A DNA stretch of 64,000 nucleotides, taken from assembly GCA_963823515.1 (NCBI GenBank), contig CAWGMB010000011.1, positions 62,001 to 126,000 of the forward strand. Reading direction: 5' to 3'. Every line of letters starts with the position of its first letter. The first letter of the stretch is position 1. The notes beneath the pieces were generated by a model. The model did not search any database and was not told where the DNA came from. It saw only the letters and a list, made by a program, of their open reading frames with translations. The translations under genes were made by a program, and so were the position numbers. This stretch comes from Miltoncostaea sp963823515 (GTDB lineage Bacteria > Actinomycetota > Thermoleophilia > Miltoncostaeales > Miltoncostaeaceae). Below, piece by piece: positions 52,835-61,585 of this stretch.

Positions 52835-54097
52835 CTAGCCAGGACCCGTCCTGAGGGCCAGCAGGTTCGCCGCGATCCCCTCCCAGCTCCACAGGTGGAC
52901 CGCCGCGCGGCGCGCGGCCGCCCCGAGCGCGGCGCGCTCGGCGGCAGGAAGGGCCAGAATGGCCCTCAGCTTGGCCGCCAGGTCATCGACGTCGCCGGGA
53001 GTGAACGCGGCGAGGTGGCGGTACTCGGACGGATATTCGGCCTCGAGGCCCAGGGCCACCTCCGCGAGGCCCGAGTGCCTGGCCACCAGCGGCGGTGAGC
53101 CGCAGGAGGCCGCCTCGGCGGCGACCATGCCGAACGCCTCGGGAAAGACCGACGGCGTCACGCTCACGTCGGCCAGCGGCCACAGGTGGGCGAGGTGGCG
53201 GTGCTCGAGGGCGCCGGTGAAGAGGACGCGCGGCCCGGCCTGCTCCTCCAGGCTGGGCCGCTCCGGGCCGAACCCGACGATCACCGCCCGTGCGTCGAGC
53301 CGGCCGAGGGCCTCGAGAAGCAGGTGGACGCCCTTCTCGCGGCTGAGCTTGCCGACGTAGAGGACCGTGGGGGCTTCGCCGGCGAGGAAATCGGCGAGGC
53401 GCTCCGCGTTGCCCTCGTCGGGCGCGCGCTCGTCGCGCGCCGAGGGAGGGTTCGGTGGGTCGAGACGGCACTGGGCGATCAGGCTCGCCAGGGCCTGCTC
53501 GCGGGGCTCGGGCCGCAGCTCGTCAACATCGACCCCCGGCGGCACGACCCGCACCCGCTGCTCGTAGGACCCCGGGCCGACCACCTCGCCGAGCACCCGG
53601 CGCACGTGTTCGGAGCCGGCGACGACGGCTGCGGCCGATGCGAGTGTCTCGCGCGCCCAGCCGCAGAGGGCGGGGTCGCCGCGCATGGCGTACTCGAGCT
53701 CTGATCCGTGCGCCTTCACGATGAACGGCGCTCCCGCCGCCGCCCCCACGGGAGCCCCGAGCAGCACGTGGTTCACGAGCACCAGATCCGCGGGCAGCTC
53801 CGCGCGTATCGCGGCAGCGCTGGCCTCGACGATCCGGTCCAGCTCGGCGCGCGGCATCTCAGCGAGAAGGCACGCCTCGACACCCTCGTAGGAGTCGAGG
53901 ACGAACACCGGCAGCCGCGGTCCGATCGGCGGTCGCACCACCCGCGCGCCCAGCAGATCATGATCCTCGGGGTGCGGGTCCTGGCAGATGACGACCACCT
54001 CGTGCCCCAGCCGGCGCCACGCCCGCGCCAGCGAGCGCGTGTAGACGTTCGAGCCGGTTCCGCCCAGGAGGTAGCCGTGCCAGATGACGATGCGCAT
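52835..54097 (-). CDS. family 4 glycosyltransferase
   Basis: A 420-residue GT-B glycosyltransferase. ATG 54097 begins MRIVIWHGYLLGGTGSNVYTRSLARAW, the acceptor-binding loop with GGTGSN. VVVICQDPHPEDHD, VKAHGSELEYAM, VVPPGVDVDEL, VLYVGKLSREKGVHLLLEAL (donor domain), and the EX7E-like ESxFPEAFGMVAAEAASCG region (E-A-F-G, then E) follow. A nucleotide-sugar-dependent sugar transferase acting on lipid, protein or small-molecule acceptors; acceptor unknown. No polysaccharide cluster is next to it. Confidence 0.88.
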   Translation of the reverse strand: MRIVIWHGYLLGGTGSNVYTRSLARAWRRLGHEVVVICQDPHPEDHDLLGARVVRPPIGPRLPVFVLDSYEGVEACLLAEMPRAELDRIVEASAAAIRAELPADLVLVNHVLLGAPVGAAAGAPFIVKAHGSELEYAMRGDPALCGWARETLASAAAVVAGSEHVRRVLGEVVGPGSYEQRVRVVPPGVDVDELRPEPREQALASLIAQCRLDPPNPPSARDERAPDEGNAERLADFLAGEAPTVLYVGKLSREKGVHLLLEALGRLDARAVIVGFGPERPSLEEQAGPRVLFTGALEHRHLAHLWPLADVSVTPSVFPEAFGMVAAEAASCGSPPLVARHSGLAEVALGLEAEYPSEYRHLAAFTPGDVDDLAAKLRAILALPAAERAALGAAARRAAVHLWSWEGIAANLLALRTGPG

Positions 54098-54144
54098 CGC
54101 CCCATCCTGCACGGCCGCGGGGCGCGGCGCAGGGTGGTGGCGCC

Positions 54145-54165
54145 GGCGAGTCGCACGGACTCGCC
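54145..54165 (-). terminator. hairpin between the molybdoenzyme operon and glycosyltransferase
   Basis: GGCGAGTC and GACTCGCC form a perfect 8-bp stem around GCACG. The right arm can alternatively pair with GGGCGAGTC at 54204-54212 (9 bp, 37-nt loop), so two exclusive structures are possible. Lies between leftward genes, about 140 nt after the operon's stop. Confidence 0.45.
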
Positions 54166-54306
54166 CTCGCGAACGCTTCTTCCTTGCGCCCCGGCGGACG
54201 ATAGGGCGAGTCGGGGTCCGCGCGGGGCCTGGCGCCGACTGTCTCGAGCGCTCTTTCCGGTCCCTCTCACCCCGGCGGAGAGGCCCCTCTGCGACCTCCC
54301 CCGGCG

Positions 54307-57276
54307 CTACTGTCGTGGACGCTCGCCCAGCCCAACGGCGGGGCGATCGCCCCGCAGGCGCGCGCAGGACTGGCAGAGCTCGCGATCCAGCAGGGCCGCC
54401 ATGTGGTCCGGCAGGCGATCGCGGATGTAGTCCCGGTGTGCCGGCGTCTGCGTGGGCGCCCCGCATTCGCTGCAGGTCAGCAGGGGCTGGTCGCACACGA
54501 CGGTCCCCGTGATGACCGTGCGCCGCATCCCGTCCCGGTCCTCGAGGCGGATCGCACCCGTCGGGCAGACCTGGGTGCAGGCGCCGCAGCCGATGCACAG
54601 GTCCGCGGGCCGCGTGAAGTCGAAGTACGCGAGCCGGCCTGCCGTCGTGTCGCCCATGCGGAGCGCGTCGACGCCCATCTCGCTGCAGGCGGCCATGCAC
54701 AGGCCGCAGCCGATGCACACGTCGCAGCGCAGGCAGCGGCGGGCCTCGTCGTGGGCCATCATGTCGGTGAGGCCCTCCTCGATCTGGACGTAGTTGCCCT
54801 CGCCGAGGACCTCTTCGACGCTCCGCTCGGGCATCACGGCGCGGCGCAGATGAGTGCGATCGTCCGCCGCGACGGGCAGGGGGGGAACCTCGGCCCGGCG
54901 CACCGGCCGGCCGGTGGCGGCGTCCATGGGCGCTTCACGCAGCCAGGCGTCGATGGCGGCGGCGGCGATCTTGCCCGAGCGGATCGCCTCCACGGCGGTG
55001 CGCGGGCCGTGCTCGGCGTCCCCGCCGGCGAAGACGCCCGCGACGTCGGTCATCAGGGTCCGGGAATCCGCCACGATGAAGCCGCGGTTGTCCTCGACGC
55101 CGCTGCCGTCGAGGATCGTCAGGTCGGTGCCCTGGCCGGTGGCGAGGATCACCTGATCGGCTTGGAGCTTCAGCAGGCGGGTCGCGTCGAACTTCGGATC
55201 GAACGCGCCGTCCGCGCCGTGCGTCTGCTCGCAGAACTGGAGCGCGACCTCGCCCTCCTCGTCGATCGCGACCGGGCCCCAGCCCGGGTGGAGCTGCACG
55301 CCCTCACTCACGGCGATCTCGATCTCGTGCGGGCTGGCCGTCATGTCGCGGCGCCTGTCGAGGGAGGTCAGGTCCACGTGCTGCGCTCCCTGCCGCAGCG
55401 CCGTCAAGGCCACGTCGATCGAGACGTCGCCGCCGCCGACGACGACGACCCGCGGACCGACCCGGACCGGCTCGCCGCGGCGGACGTCGCGCAAGAAGTC
55501 GATGCCGCCGAGCACGAAGGGCTGGTGGATGCCGTCGATCGGGATGAGCCGGGCCCGCTGCGTCCCAAGGCCGAGGAAGACCGCGTCGTAGTCCTTCCTG
55601 AACGTCTCGAGGCTGCCGATCGCGGCGCCGGTGTGGATCTCGACGCCCAGCACGCGGATCTCGTCGATCTCCTTGTCGAGCAGGTCGGGCGGCAGGCGGT
55701 AGGCCGGGATGCCGTAGCGCAGCATCCCGCCGGCCTTCTCCTGTGCCTCGAAGATCTCGACCCGGTGACCGTAGGTGCGCAGGTAGTAGGCCGCCGTGAG
55801 CCCGGCGGGCCCGGAGCCGACGATGCCGATCCGCTTGCCGCTGTCGGCCGCCAGCTCCGGTCGCGGGTAGCCGCCCTCGGCGAGGCAGTGCTCGGCCGCC
55901 TTGGCCTTCAGCGGCCGGATGAAGACGGGGTCGTCGCTGCCGCCGCGCACACAGGCCGATTCGCACGGCGCCGGGCAGACCAGCCCGCAGGTCAGCGGCA
56001 GCGGGTTGTCGCGCCGGATGACCTCGATGGTGGCGCGATAGTCGCCGTGACCGAGGTGGGCGATGAAGCTCGGGATGTCGATGTTGGCCGGACACGTGCG
56101 GTGGCAGGGCGCCGCGTCGCGCTCCAGGCAGACCCCCTCCGGGCACGACTCGCGCCGAACGTGCTGCTCCCACTGCTCGCGGTAGTGGCGCAGGGAGCTG
56201 CCGAGGGGCCAGGCGGCCGCCAGCCCCTGTGTGGCGAGCTCGAGCGCCACCTCGTCGAGGGTCGCGAGATCGCCGGGCTCGCCGCGGCCGAGGGTGATCT
56301 CGGTCGTCAGGCGCGCGGCGCGCGCCAGCAGGGGGCGCACCGACGCCGCCTCATCGCCTTCTGCGAGCTGCCAGTGACGATAGAGGGCGCGCCGGGTCTG
56401 CTTGACGACGCACACCCCCTCGGCCATCACCAACAGGCTCGAGGGCGCCGGGATGATGCCCGCGAACGCCAACGACAGCGGCTCGCAGGACACGTCGGAC
56501 TCGGAGAGCGGCAGGAAGCCGCCCAGGCCGTCGTCGAAGACGAGGACGGCACCCCCCTCGCCGGCCACCTCGACACCACCGCCCCAGGCGTCGATCTGGC
56601 TGCGCAGACTGCCGGAGCGGTCGAGCTCGACCAGCCCGCGCCGCTTCATGCCGCGCCGGAGCGTCAGCAGCGAGGCATCGAGGCCTGCGGCGTCGGCGAA
56701 CAGCAGGGCGATGCGACACCAGGTCTCCGGCGTGTGGGTCAGTCGCGACCGGTCGGTGGGCCCTCCCTCACCCCAGCAGGTGGGCGGGCTGTCGCGCAGC
56801 ACGTTCAGCTGCATGCGCGGAGTGGCGACCTGGGCGAGCGCGCGGATGGCGTCTACCGCGTTCAGGAAGGCCGCCTCGTGGCCGGTCAGCCCGGCCGGCA
56901 GACGCAGCTCGACCGTGCCGCTGTCGCGCAGGCCCGCGGCGATCAGCACGCCCTCGGCCAGCAGCCAGGGAGCACCGTCGAGGACGGCGGCCGTGCCGCG
57001 TGCCCTCACGTCGAGGTCGGTCGCGTCGATCACCAGAACCGAGGGCCCGCGGCCGCGCAGGAACTGCCGCCAGGCCAGATGGATCGGTTCGCCCGCGCCG
57101 CCGCTCTCGGCGAGGCCGGACGCCTGCAGGCGCTGAAGCCGCTCCAGGGGCGCCAGCTCCCGGGCCTCGGCGAGGCCGGGGAGCGCGTCGTCGAGCGTGG
57201 GGGCGGGCGGGACGGTGCCCGCCAGGGCGGCGGCGCCCGCGTCGAGCCACGCCGGCAACGTCTGGAGCTCGCTCAC
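54307..57276 (-). CDS. NuoF-like/GltD/ferredoxin fusion: NAD(P)H-linked electron-transfer subunit
   Basis: A 989-residue iron-sulfur flavoprotein. Residues 60-390 resemble the complex I 51-kDa (NuoF) region, with RGRGPSVLVIDATDL and an ending CPEGVCLERDAAPCH. Then the GltD-type part: CHRTCPANIDIPSFIAHLGHGDYRATIEVIRRDNPLPLTCGLVCPAPCESACVRGG (cysteines for two FeS clusters, about 395-450), KRIGIVGSGPAGLTAAYYLRTYG (FAD, about 485), VVVVGGGDVSIDVA (NAD(P)). Near 870-930 two 4Fe-4S motifs (CDVCIGCGLCMAAC; CIGCGACTQVCPTG), and Cys-rich C-terminus. GTG 57276 overlaps the ferredoxin stop. The NuoF-like N-terminus may have lost its FMN site. It would pass electrons between NAD(P)H and the catalytic subunit. 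Confidence 0.8.
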   Translation of the reverse strand: MSELQTLPAWLDAGAAALAGTVPPAPTLDDALPGLAEARELAPLERLQRLQASGLAESGGAGEPIHLAWRQFLRGRGPSVLVIDATDLDVRARGTAAVLDGAPWLLAEGVLIAAGLRDSGTVELRLPAGLTGHEAAFLNAVDAIRALAQVATPRMQLNVLRDSPPTCWGEGGPTDRSRLTHTPETWCRIALLFADAAGLDASLLTLRRGMKRRGLVELDRSGSLRSQIDAWGGGVEVAGEGGAVLVFDDGLGGFLPLSESDVSCEPLSLAFAGIIPAPSSLLVMAEGVCVVKQTRRALYRHWQLAEGDEAASVRPLLARAARLTTEITLGRGEPGDLATLDEVALELATQGLAAAWPLGSSLRHYREQWEQHVRRESCPEGVCLERDAAPCHRTCPANIDIPSFIAHLGHGDYRATIEVIRRDNPLPLTCGLVCPAPCESACVRGGSDDPVFIRPLKAKAAEHCLAEGGYPRPELAADSGKRIGIVGSGPAGLTAAYYLRTYGHRVEIFEAQEKAGGMLRYGIPAYRLPPDLLDKEIDEIRVLGVEIHTGAAIGSLETFRKDYDAVFLGLGTQRARLIPIDGIHQPFVLGGIDFLRDVRRGEPVRVGPRVVVVGGGDVSIDVALTALRQGAQHVDLTSLDRRRDMTASPHEIEIAVSEGVQLHPGWGPVAIDEEGEVALQFCEQTHGADGAFDPKFDATRLLKLQADQVILATGQGTDLTILDGSGVEDNRGFIVADSRTLMTDVAGVFAGGDAEHGPRTAVEAIRSGKIAAAAIDAWLREAPMDAATGRPVRRAEVPPLPVAADDRTHLRRAVMPERSVEEVLGEGNYVQIEEGLTDMMAHDEARRCLRCDVCIGCGLCMAACSEMGVDALRMGDTTAGRLAYFDFTRPADLCIGCGACTQVCPTGAIRLEDRDGMRRTVITGTVVCDQPLLTCSECGAPTQTPAHRDYIRDRLPDHMAALLDRELCQSCARLRGDRPAVGLGERPRQ

Positions 57277-57800
57277 GGCGAGTTCTCGTCACCGCTCGAG
57301 GGCTCGGCGAGGAGCTGGCGGGCGTAGCGCTCGCGGCGCGGATCCGGCACCTCGTTGGCCACCCCGAAGGACAGGCAGCCGGTCACGCATGTTGTGACGC
57401 AGGCCGGCTTCAGCCCGGCATCGATGCGATCCATGCAGTAGTCGCACTTGACCACCTTGCTCGTGGCCGGGTCCCACTGCGGAACCCCCCACGGGCAGGC
57501 CGCGATGCAGCTCTTGCACCCGATGCAGCGGCTGGAGTTGACGTGGACGATGCCGTCCTTCTCGCGCTTCTGCATCGCGCCGGTCGGACAGGCCCTCACG
57601 CACCAGGGGTCCTCGCAGTGGAAGCACGGCATGAAGACGAACCGCATCCGCGGCATTCCGTCGACATCGACCGGGCCGATCGAGACGACCTTGCACGGAT
57701 CCGGGCCAGGACCGAGGTCTTTGTTGGTCTTGCAGTGGACCTCGCAGGCGAGGCAGCCGATGCAGCTCGCCTCGTCGTGGCGGAGCATGTACTTGCTCAT
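57273..57800 (-). CDS. four-cluster ferredoxin subunit (DmsB/PhsB-like)
   Basis: A 175-residue electron-transfer protein with four 4Fe-4S cysteine groups: ASCIGCLACEVHC, PCFHCEDPWCVRACP, SRCIGCKSCIAACP, CDYCMDRID together with CVTTC. It resembles the B subunits of DMSO-reductase family enzymes. ATG 57800 overlaps the stop of the catalytic subunit, and its own stop overlaps the fusion subunit, giving stoichiometric synthesis. No signal peptide, so the complex is cytoplasmic. Confidence 0.92.
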   Translation of the reverse strand: MSKYMLRHDEASCIGCLACEVHCKTNKDLGPGPDPCKVVSIGPVDVDGMPRMRFVFMPCFHCEDPWCVRACPTGAMQKREKDGIVHVNSSRCIGCKSCIAACPWGVPQWDPATSKVVKCDYCMDRIDAGLKPACVTTCVTGCLSFGVANEVPDPRRERYARQLLAEPSSGDENSP

Positions 57801-59950
57801 CGTCCAGCTCCCTCCGGTGTCGGACGCTTCACGTGCACGATCGTCTCGGTCAGCGCGCAGCCACCGCCGGCCGGGTCGAAGTCGTAGAGCTTGCCGTGCT
57901 GCAGGCGCTGGTCGGCGACGCCGAGGCCCCGGGCGCGCGTGGCCAGCGGCACTGTGGCGCCGTAGCCGTGGAGCATGAAGACCGCCTCGGGGTGGATCCA
58001 CGGCGTCACCTTGGCCCTGAGGCGGCCCGAGTACGCCCCACCGCCGCTGACCTCCACCTCGTCGCCGTCGGCGATGCCGAGCGGCGCCGCGCGGTCGGGG
58101 TGGATCCACAGAACCTGCTCCGGCGCCCTCTCGTTGAGGAGGGGGTTGTTGAGGGACTGGCCGTGCGCCAGCGTCGCCGTCTTGGCGAACAGCAGCGTGA
58201 AGTCGTCGCCCGTCGGCGCCGTCTTGGGGACGTAGGCCGGCAGGCTCGCCAGCCCGGTCTGCGTCAGGGTGTCGCTCTCGATCTCGATCTTGCCCGAGGG
58301 GGTCGGGAACCTGAGCTCGTCGCGTGGGATCAGCGTCGGCGCGGTCGCCAGGCCGACGATGCCGGCCTCGCGCATCTCGGCGACGGTGACGCCGGTGCCG
58401 TCGAGCTGGTAGTTCCACAGCTCCTCGATCGTCTCGAAGTCGAGCGCCTCCTTGATGCCCATGCGGCGCAGGATCTCGCGGAAGATCCACCACGCGGGGC
58501 GGCTGTCGAAGCGCGGGGCGATCGCCTGGTCGCGCATGGCGAAGACCGGCACCGGGCCGTCCATCTCGCACAGGATGTTGGCGCGCTCGAGGTAGGTTGA
58601 CTCGGGGAGGATGACGTCGGCGTACCAGCCCATCTCCGAGTAGCGCACGTCGATCGAGACGAGCAGCGTCAGCGTGTCCAGCGCGCGCTTGGTCGCCTCG
58701 GGATCGGGCAGGCCCGTGAAAGGGTCGTGTCGGTAGGCGAAGTAGGCGCCGATGCCATAGGGCCGACCGGTCTCCATGGCGGCGAAGGCCTGGTGCAGCA
58801 TGCCGATGGCCGGATCCCACTGCGGCCGGTCGGCGCCCGCACCGTCCACGCGCGGCTCCTCGACCTTCGGCACACGGTCGGTCAGATGGTTGAGGCCCCT
58901 GCGGCCGTAGTGCCCGGGCGGCTTTCCCAGCACGAACCCACCGGGGATCTCGATGTTGCCCATCAGTGCGTTCAGGATGAGCGCCGTGCGGCTGACGTAG
59001 AACGACTGCTTGTGACGCGCCGACATCCAGCCCGGATGGAAGAGCACCCGTGGCACGTCGGCGGCGATCTCCTCGACGAAGGCGCGGAGCTCGCCGGCGG
59101 GAACGCCGGTGTGCGGCTCCTGCCATTCGGGCGTCGTGTCCTCGACCGCCTCACGCAGAGCGTCCATGCCGGAGACGAAGCGGGCGACGAAGTCCTTGTC
59201 GTACGCCTCCTGCTTGAGCACCTCGTGGATGATGGCGAGGTTCAGCGCGTAGTCGCTGTTCGGACGCACCTGCCAGTAGCGGGTGGCCTTGGCGGCGGTG
59301 ATGGTGGCGCGCGGATCGATGTAGGTGCACCGCATCCCGGCCGCGATCGCGCCCATGAAGGCCTTGGCCTCCTTGACCATCAGCGATTCGACGACGTTGC
59401 GACCGTAGAGCACCAGGTGCTTCGCGTTTTTCAGGTCCGGGATGAGCCCCTCGTGACCGAACCCGTAGATCGAACGCGCCGCGTTGTGCACGTTGCCGCC
59501 GCAGCCGGCGTCGTGGTTGAAGTAGTTGGGAGAGCCGAGCGCATGCACGAAGGTCCGGGTCAGATCGTTGAAGGGGCCGCCACGGTCCGAGAGCGCGATG
59601 CCGCGCCCGCCGAAGGTCTCGATCGTCTCGTGCAGCTTGTCGGCGATGTAGTCGAGGGCCTCGTCCCACGACGCCCGCCGCCATTGGCCGGCGCCCCTCG
59701 GCCCGGTGCGGATCAGCGGCGTCTGCGGCCGCTGGTCGTCGTGCTCGAGGGCCAGGCCGGCCGCACCCTTCGCGCAGAGGCTGGTGCCGAGGGCCGCGTC
59801 CCGGGGATTGCCCTGCAGCCAGGACACCCGGCCGTCCTCGACCGTCACCTCGATCGGACACCGGACCGCGCACATGCCGCACATGCTGTAGACGGTGCGC
59901 CGGCCCGGGGTGCCCACCTGACTCACCGTCGGTGCCATCGTCGAGCTCAC
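57797..59950 (-). CDS. molybdopterin-dependent oxidoreductase, catalytic subunit (DMSO reductase family)
   Basis: A 717-residue catalytic subunit. GTG 59950 is chosen because GGAGG lies 5 nt upstream; a longer frame to 60085 has no site. N-terminal 4Fe-4S motif VYSMCGMCAVRCPIEV with a fourth Cys about 27 residues later (LCAKGAAGLALE). GSPNYFNHDAGCGGNVHNAARS holds the probable Mo/W-ligand Cys (about residue 145); LVLYGRNVVES, DPRATITAAKA and the late KTATLAHGQSLNNP bind the bis-MGD cofactor. No twin-Arg signal, so cytoplasmic. The FDH signature (U/C-H-x-R) is not seen; substrate could be a sulfur, arsenic, or organic compound. moeA and mobA stand upstream. Confidence 0.85.
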   Translation of the reverse strand: MSSTMAPTVSQVGTPGRRTVYSMCGMCAVRCPIEVTVEDGRVSWLQGNPRDAALGTSLCAKGAAGLALEHDDQRPQTPLIRTGPRGAGQWRRASWDEALDYIADKLHETIETFGGRGIALSDRGGPFNDLTRTFVHALGSPNYFNHDAGCGGNVHNAARSIYGFGHEGLIPDLKNAKHLVLYGRNVVESLMVKEAKAFMGAIAAGMRCTYIDPRATITAAKATRYWQVRPNSDYALNLAIIHEVLKQEAYDKDFVARFVSGMDALREAVEDTTPEWQEPHTGVPAGELRAFVEEIAADVPRVLFHPGWMSARHKQSFYVSRTALILNALMGNIEIPGGFVLGKPPGHYGRRGLNHLTDRVPKVEEPRVDGAGADRPQWDPAIGMLHQAFAAMETGRPYGIGAYFAYRHDPFTGLPDPEATKRALDTLTLLVSIDVRYSEMGWYADVILPESTYLERANILCEMDGPVPVFAMRDQAIAPRFDSRPAWWIFREILRRMGIKEALDFETIEELWNYQLDGTGVTVAEMREAGIVGLATAPTLIPRDELRFPTPSGKIEIESDTLTQTGLASLPAYVPKTAPTGDDFTLLFAKTATLAHGQSLNNPLLNERAPEQVLWIHPDRAAPLGIADGDEVEVSGGGAYSGRLRAKVTPWIHPEAVFMLHGYGATVPLATRARGLGVADQRLQHGKLYDFDPAGGGCALTETIVHVKRPTPEGAGR

Positions 59951-60403
59951 TGCAGCCTCCTTGGCAGCGTTCGCAACCCTGCACGCGGCGAGGAGTGATT
60001 CACCGGCGTCCGCTCGCGGAGTTCCCGCCTCCGTCAGACGGGGAAGCGGCTCGCCCTCTGGTGCCGCGATCAAGATGGCCACCACTCCCCCGGGCTCGAC
60101 GAGTACGAACGTCTCGCCCCGAGGCTATGCGGACCGTCGAGGGCCCTGTATGCGTTCGTTCGCGGAACGCTCGTGCGGGAAAACCCCCCCTGGCTTCCGC
60201 ACCTGCGGGCACGGCAACCGGTGCTCAGCCCGGCAGCCTGGGCGACATCGCTCACGCTCGCGGGGATCTCGCGCTCAAGGGGCACGGGATTCCCCCGCCT
60301 CGCCCCGCCGGCGGACCCGGCACGCTGCCCCGGAGCCGGGTTGCGAGGCGAGGGCCCTTCGGGGTCGGGCCGCCGACCGGCGCGTCTGCGGCGGCGACCG
60401 AGT
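59951..60403. other. promoter gap of the molybdoenzyme operon
   Basis: About 450 nt between moeA and the catalytic subunit (both leftward), with no gene recognised. It contains the moeA terminator hairpin at its right end and presumably the operon promoter. Confidence 0.5.
60298..60353 (-). terminator. nested hairpin downstream of moeA
   Basis: CCTCGCC (60298-60304) pairs with GGCGAGG (60347-60353), and inside it CCCGGC (60316-60321) pairs with GCCGGG (60335-60340). Fifty nt past the moeA stop, it suits a terminator that separates mobA-moeA from the molybdoenzyme operon. Confidence 0.5.
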
Positions 60404-61585
60404 TCAGCCGAGCGGACTCGCGCGGACCATGTCCCCCGCGCGCACGGCGGATCGGCCCCAGCCGAGCCAGGCGAGGAAGTCGGCCCCGGCGAGCGACGAC
60501 ATCTCCGCGGACCCCTGGAGGTCCAATGGCACCAACCCCCGCTCGGTCCCCCGGCAGCGGATGAGGTCGTCCGCCCGGCCCGTGGAGCGGTACGGCACCG
60601 CCATCTGCATCGGGACCCAGCAGTCGTTCCTGCCGAGCAGTGGCCTGCCGAGCAGGTGGAAGCCGACCATCGCCGCCGCGGGGTTTCCGGGCAGCGCCAG
60701 CACGCGCCGTGGGCCGTGCACGCCCACGCGCGTCGGACGACCAGGGCGCATCGTGGTTCCGTCCACGATCAGCGCGACGCCTGCATCGTGCAGCGCGGGA
60801 AGCACATAGTCGCGCCGTCCCACGGAGACCCCTCCGAGCGTCACCAGCAGGTCGACGGCATCGCCGCTCTGCGGGGACAGCGCTCGCTCGATCAACGCGC
60901 CGAGGGACGTCTGATCGTCACCGCAGTGGGCCGTCCAACAGACCGTGGCGCCCGCCTCCGAGCTCTGAGCCATGGCCGCGGGCCGGTTGGAGTCCCAGCA
61001 CCCGCCGGGGGGAAGCGCCGATCCGGGGGGTACGAGCTCGTCGCCGGTGGCCACGATGGCGACGCGGGGCCGGGTCCGGCAGAGCGCCCCCGTGTGGCCG
61101 GCGGCGGCGATGACGCCGACCTCGTGAGCCCGGACGGCCGTACCGGGCTGGAGCAACGCCTGACCGCGGCGGCAGTCCCCGCCCGCGAGCCGGGTGTCGC
61201 GCCCTTCCCGGACGCCCGGGGCGATGAGGACGCCGTCCGCCTCAGTGCCCTCCTCGCGGCGGACGACGCTGTCGGCACCGATGGGGAGCACCGCTCCGGT
61301 CGCGATTCGCGCGGCTCCCCACGCGGGAAGCGGTGCGGCCATGGGGTGGCCGGCGGCGCTCTCGCCGCTCAGCACCAGATGTCCGGGGGTCTCCGCGGCG
61401 CGCACCGCCCAACCGTCCATCGCCGCGGTCGGCGCGACGGGAAGGGCAGCCGTCGCGCGCACGTGCTGGGCGAGCGTGCGCCCGGCGATCTCGCCGATCG
61501 GGACCCACTCGGTGCCGGTCCGGATCGCCAGGCCGGCGGCGAGATGGCGCGCGGCCGACGCCGTCAGCGGCGCGGCGCGGCTCAC
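60404..61585 (-). CDS. moeA: molybdopterin molybdenumtransferase MoeA
   Basis: A 393-residue enzyme that inserts molybdate into adenylylated molybdopterin. GTG 61585 overlaps the upstream stop (GTGA). AMDGWAVRA, GESAAGHP, ARIATGAVLPIGADSVVRREEG (signature), VGVIAAAGHTG, VAIVATGDELV, DSNRPA, DLLVTLGGVSVGRRDYV and VLALPGNPAAAMVGFH all appear in order. The middle loop CGDDQTSL is as usual. It supplies the cofactor for the adjacent molybdoenzyme, though other Mo enzymes may share it. Confidence 0.93.
   Translation of the reverse strand: MSRAAPLTASAARHLAAGLAIRTGTEWVPIGEIAGRTLAQHVRATAALPVAPTAAMDGWAVRAAETPGHLVLSGESAAGHPMAAPLPAWGAARIATGAVLPIGADSVVRREEGTEADGVLIAPGVREGRDTRLAGGDCRRGQALLQPGTAVRAHEVGVIAAAGHTGALCRTRPRVAIVATGDELVPPGSALPPGGCWDSNRPAAMAQSSEAGATVCWTAHCGDDQTSLGALIERALSPQSGDAVDLLVTLGGVSVGRRDYVLPALHDAGVALIVDGTTMRPGRPTRVGVHGPRRVLALPGNPAAAMVGFHLLGRPLLGRNDCWVPMQMAVPYRSTGRADDLIRCRGTERGLVPLDLQGSAEMSSLAGADFLAWLGWGRSAVRAGDMVRASPLG

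Noticed and set aside
54403..57327. A 974-residue open frame on the plus strand
   Set aside because: It is antisense to the NuoF/GltD fusion over its whole length; Asp/Arg/Val-rich with no motif, as expected from high third-position GC.
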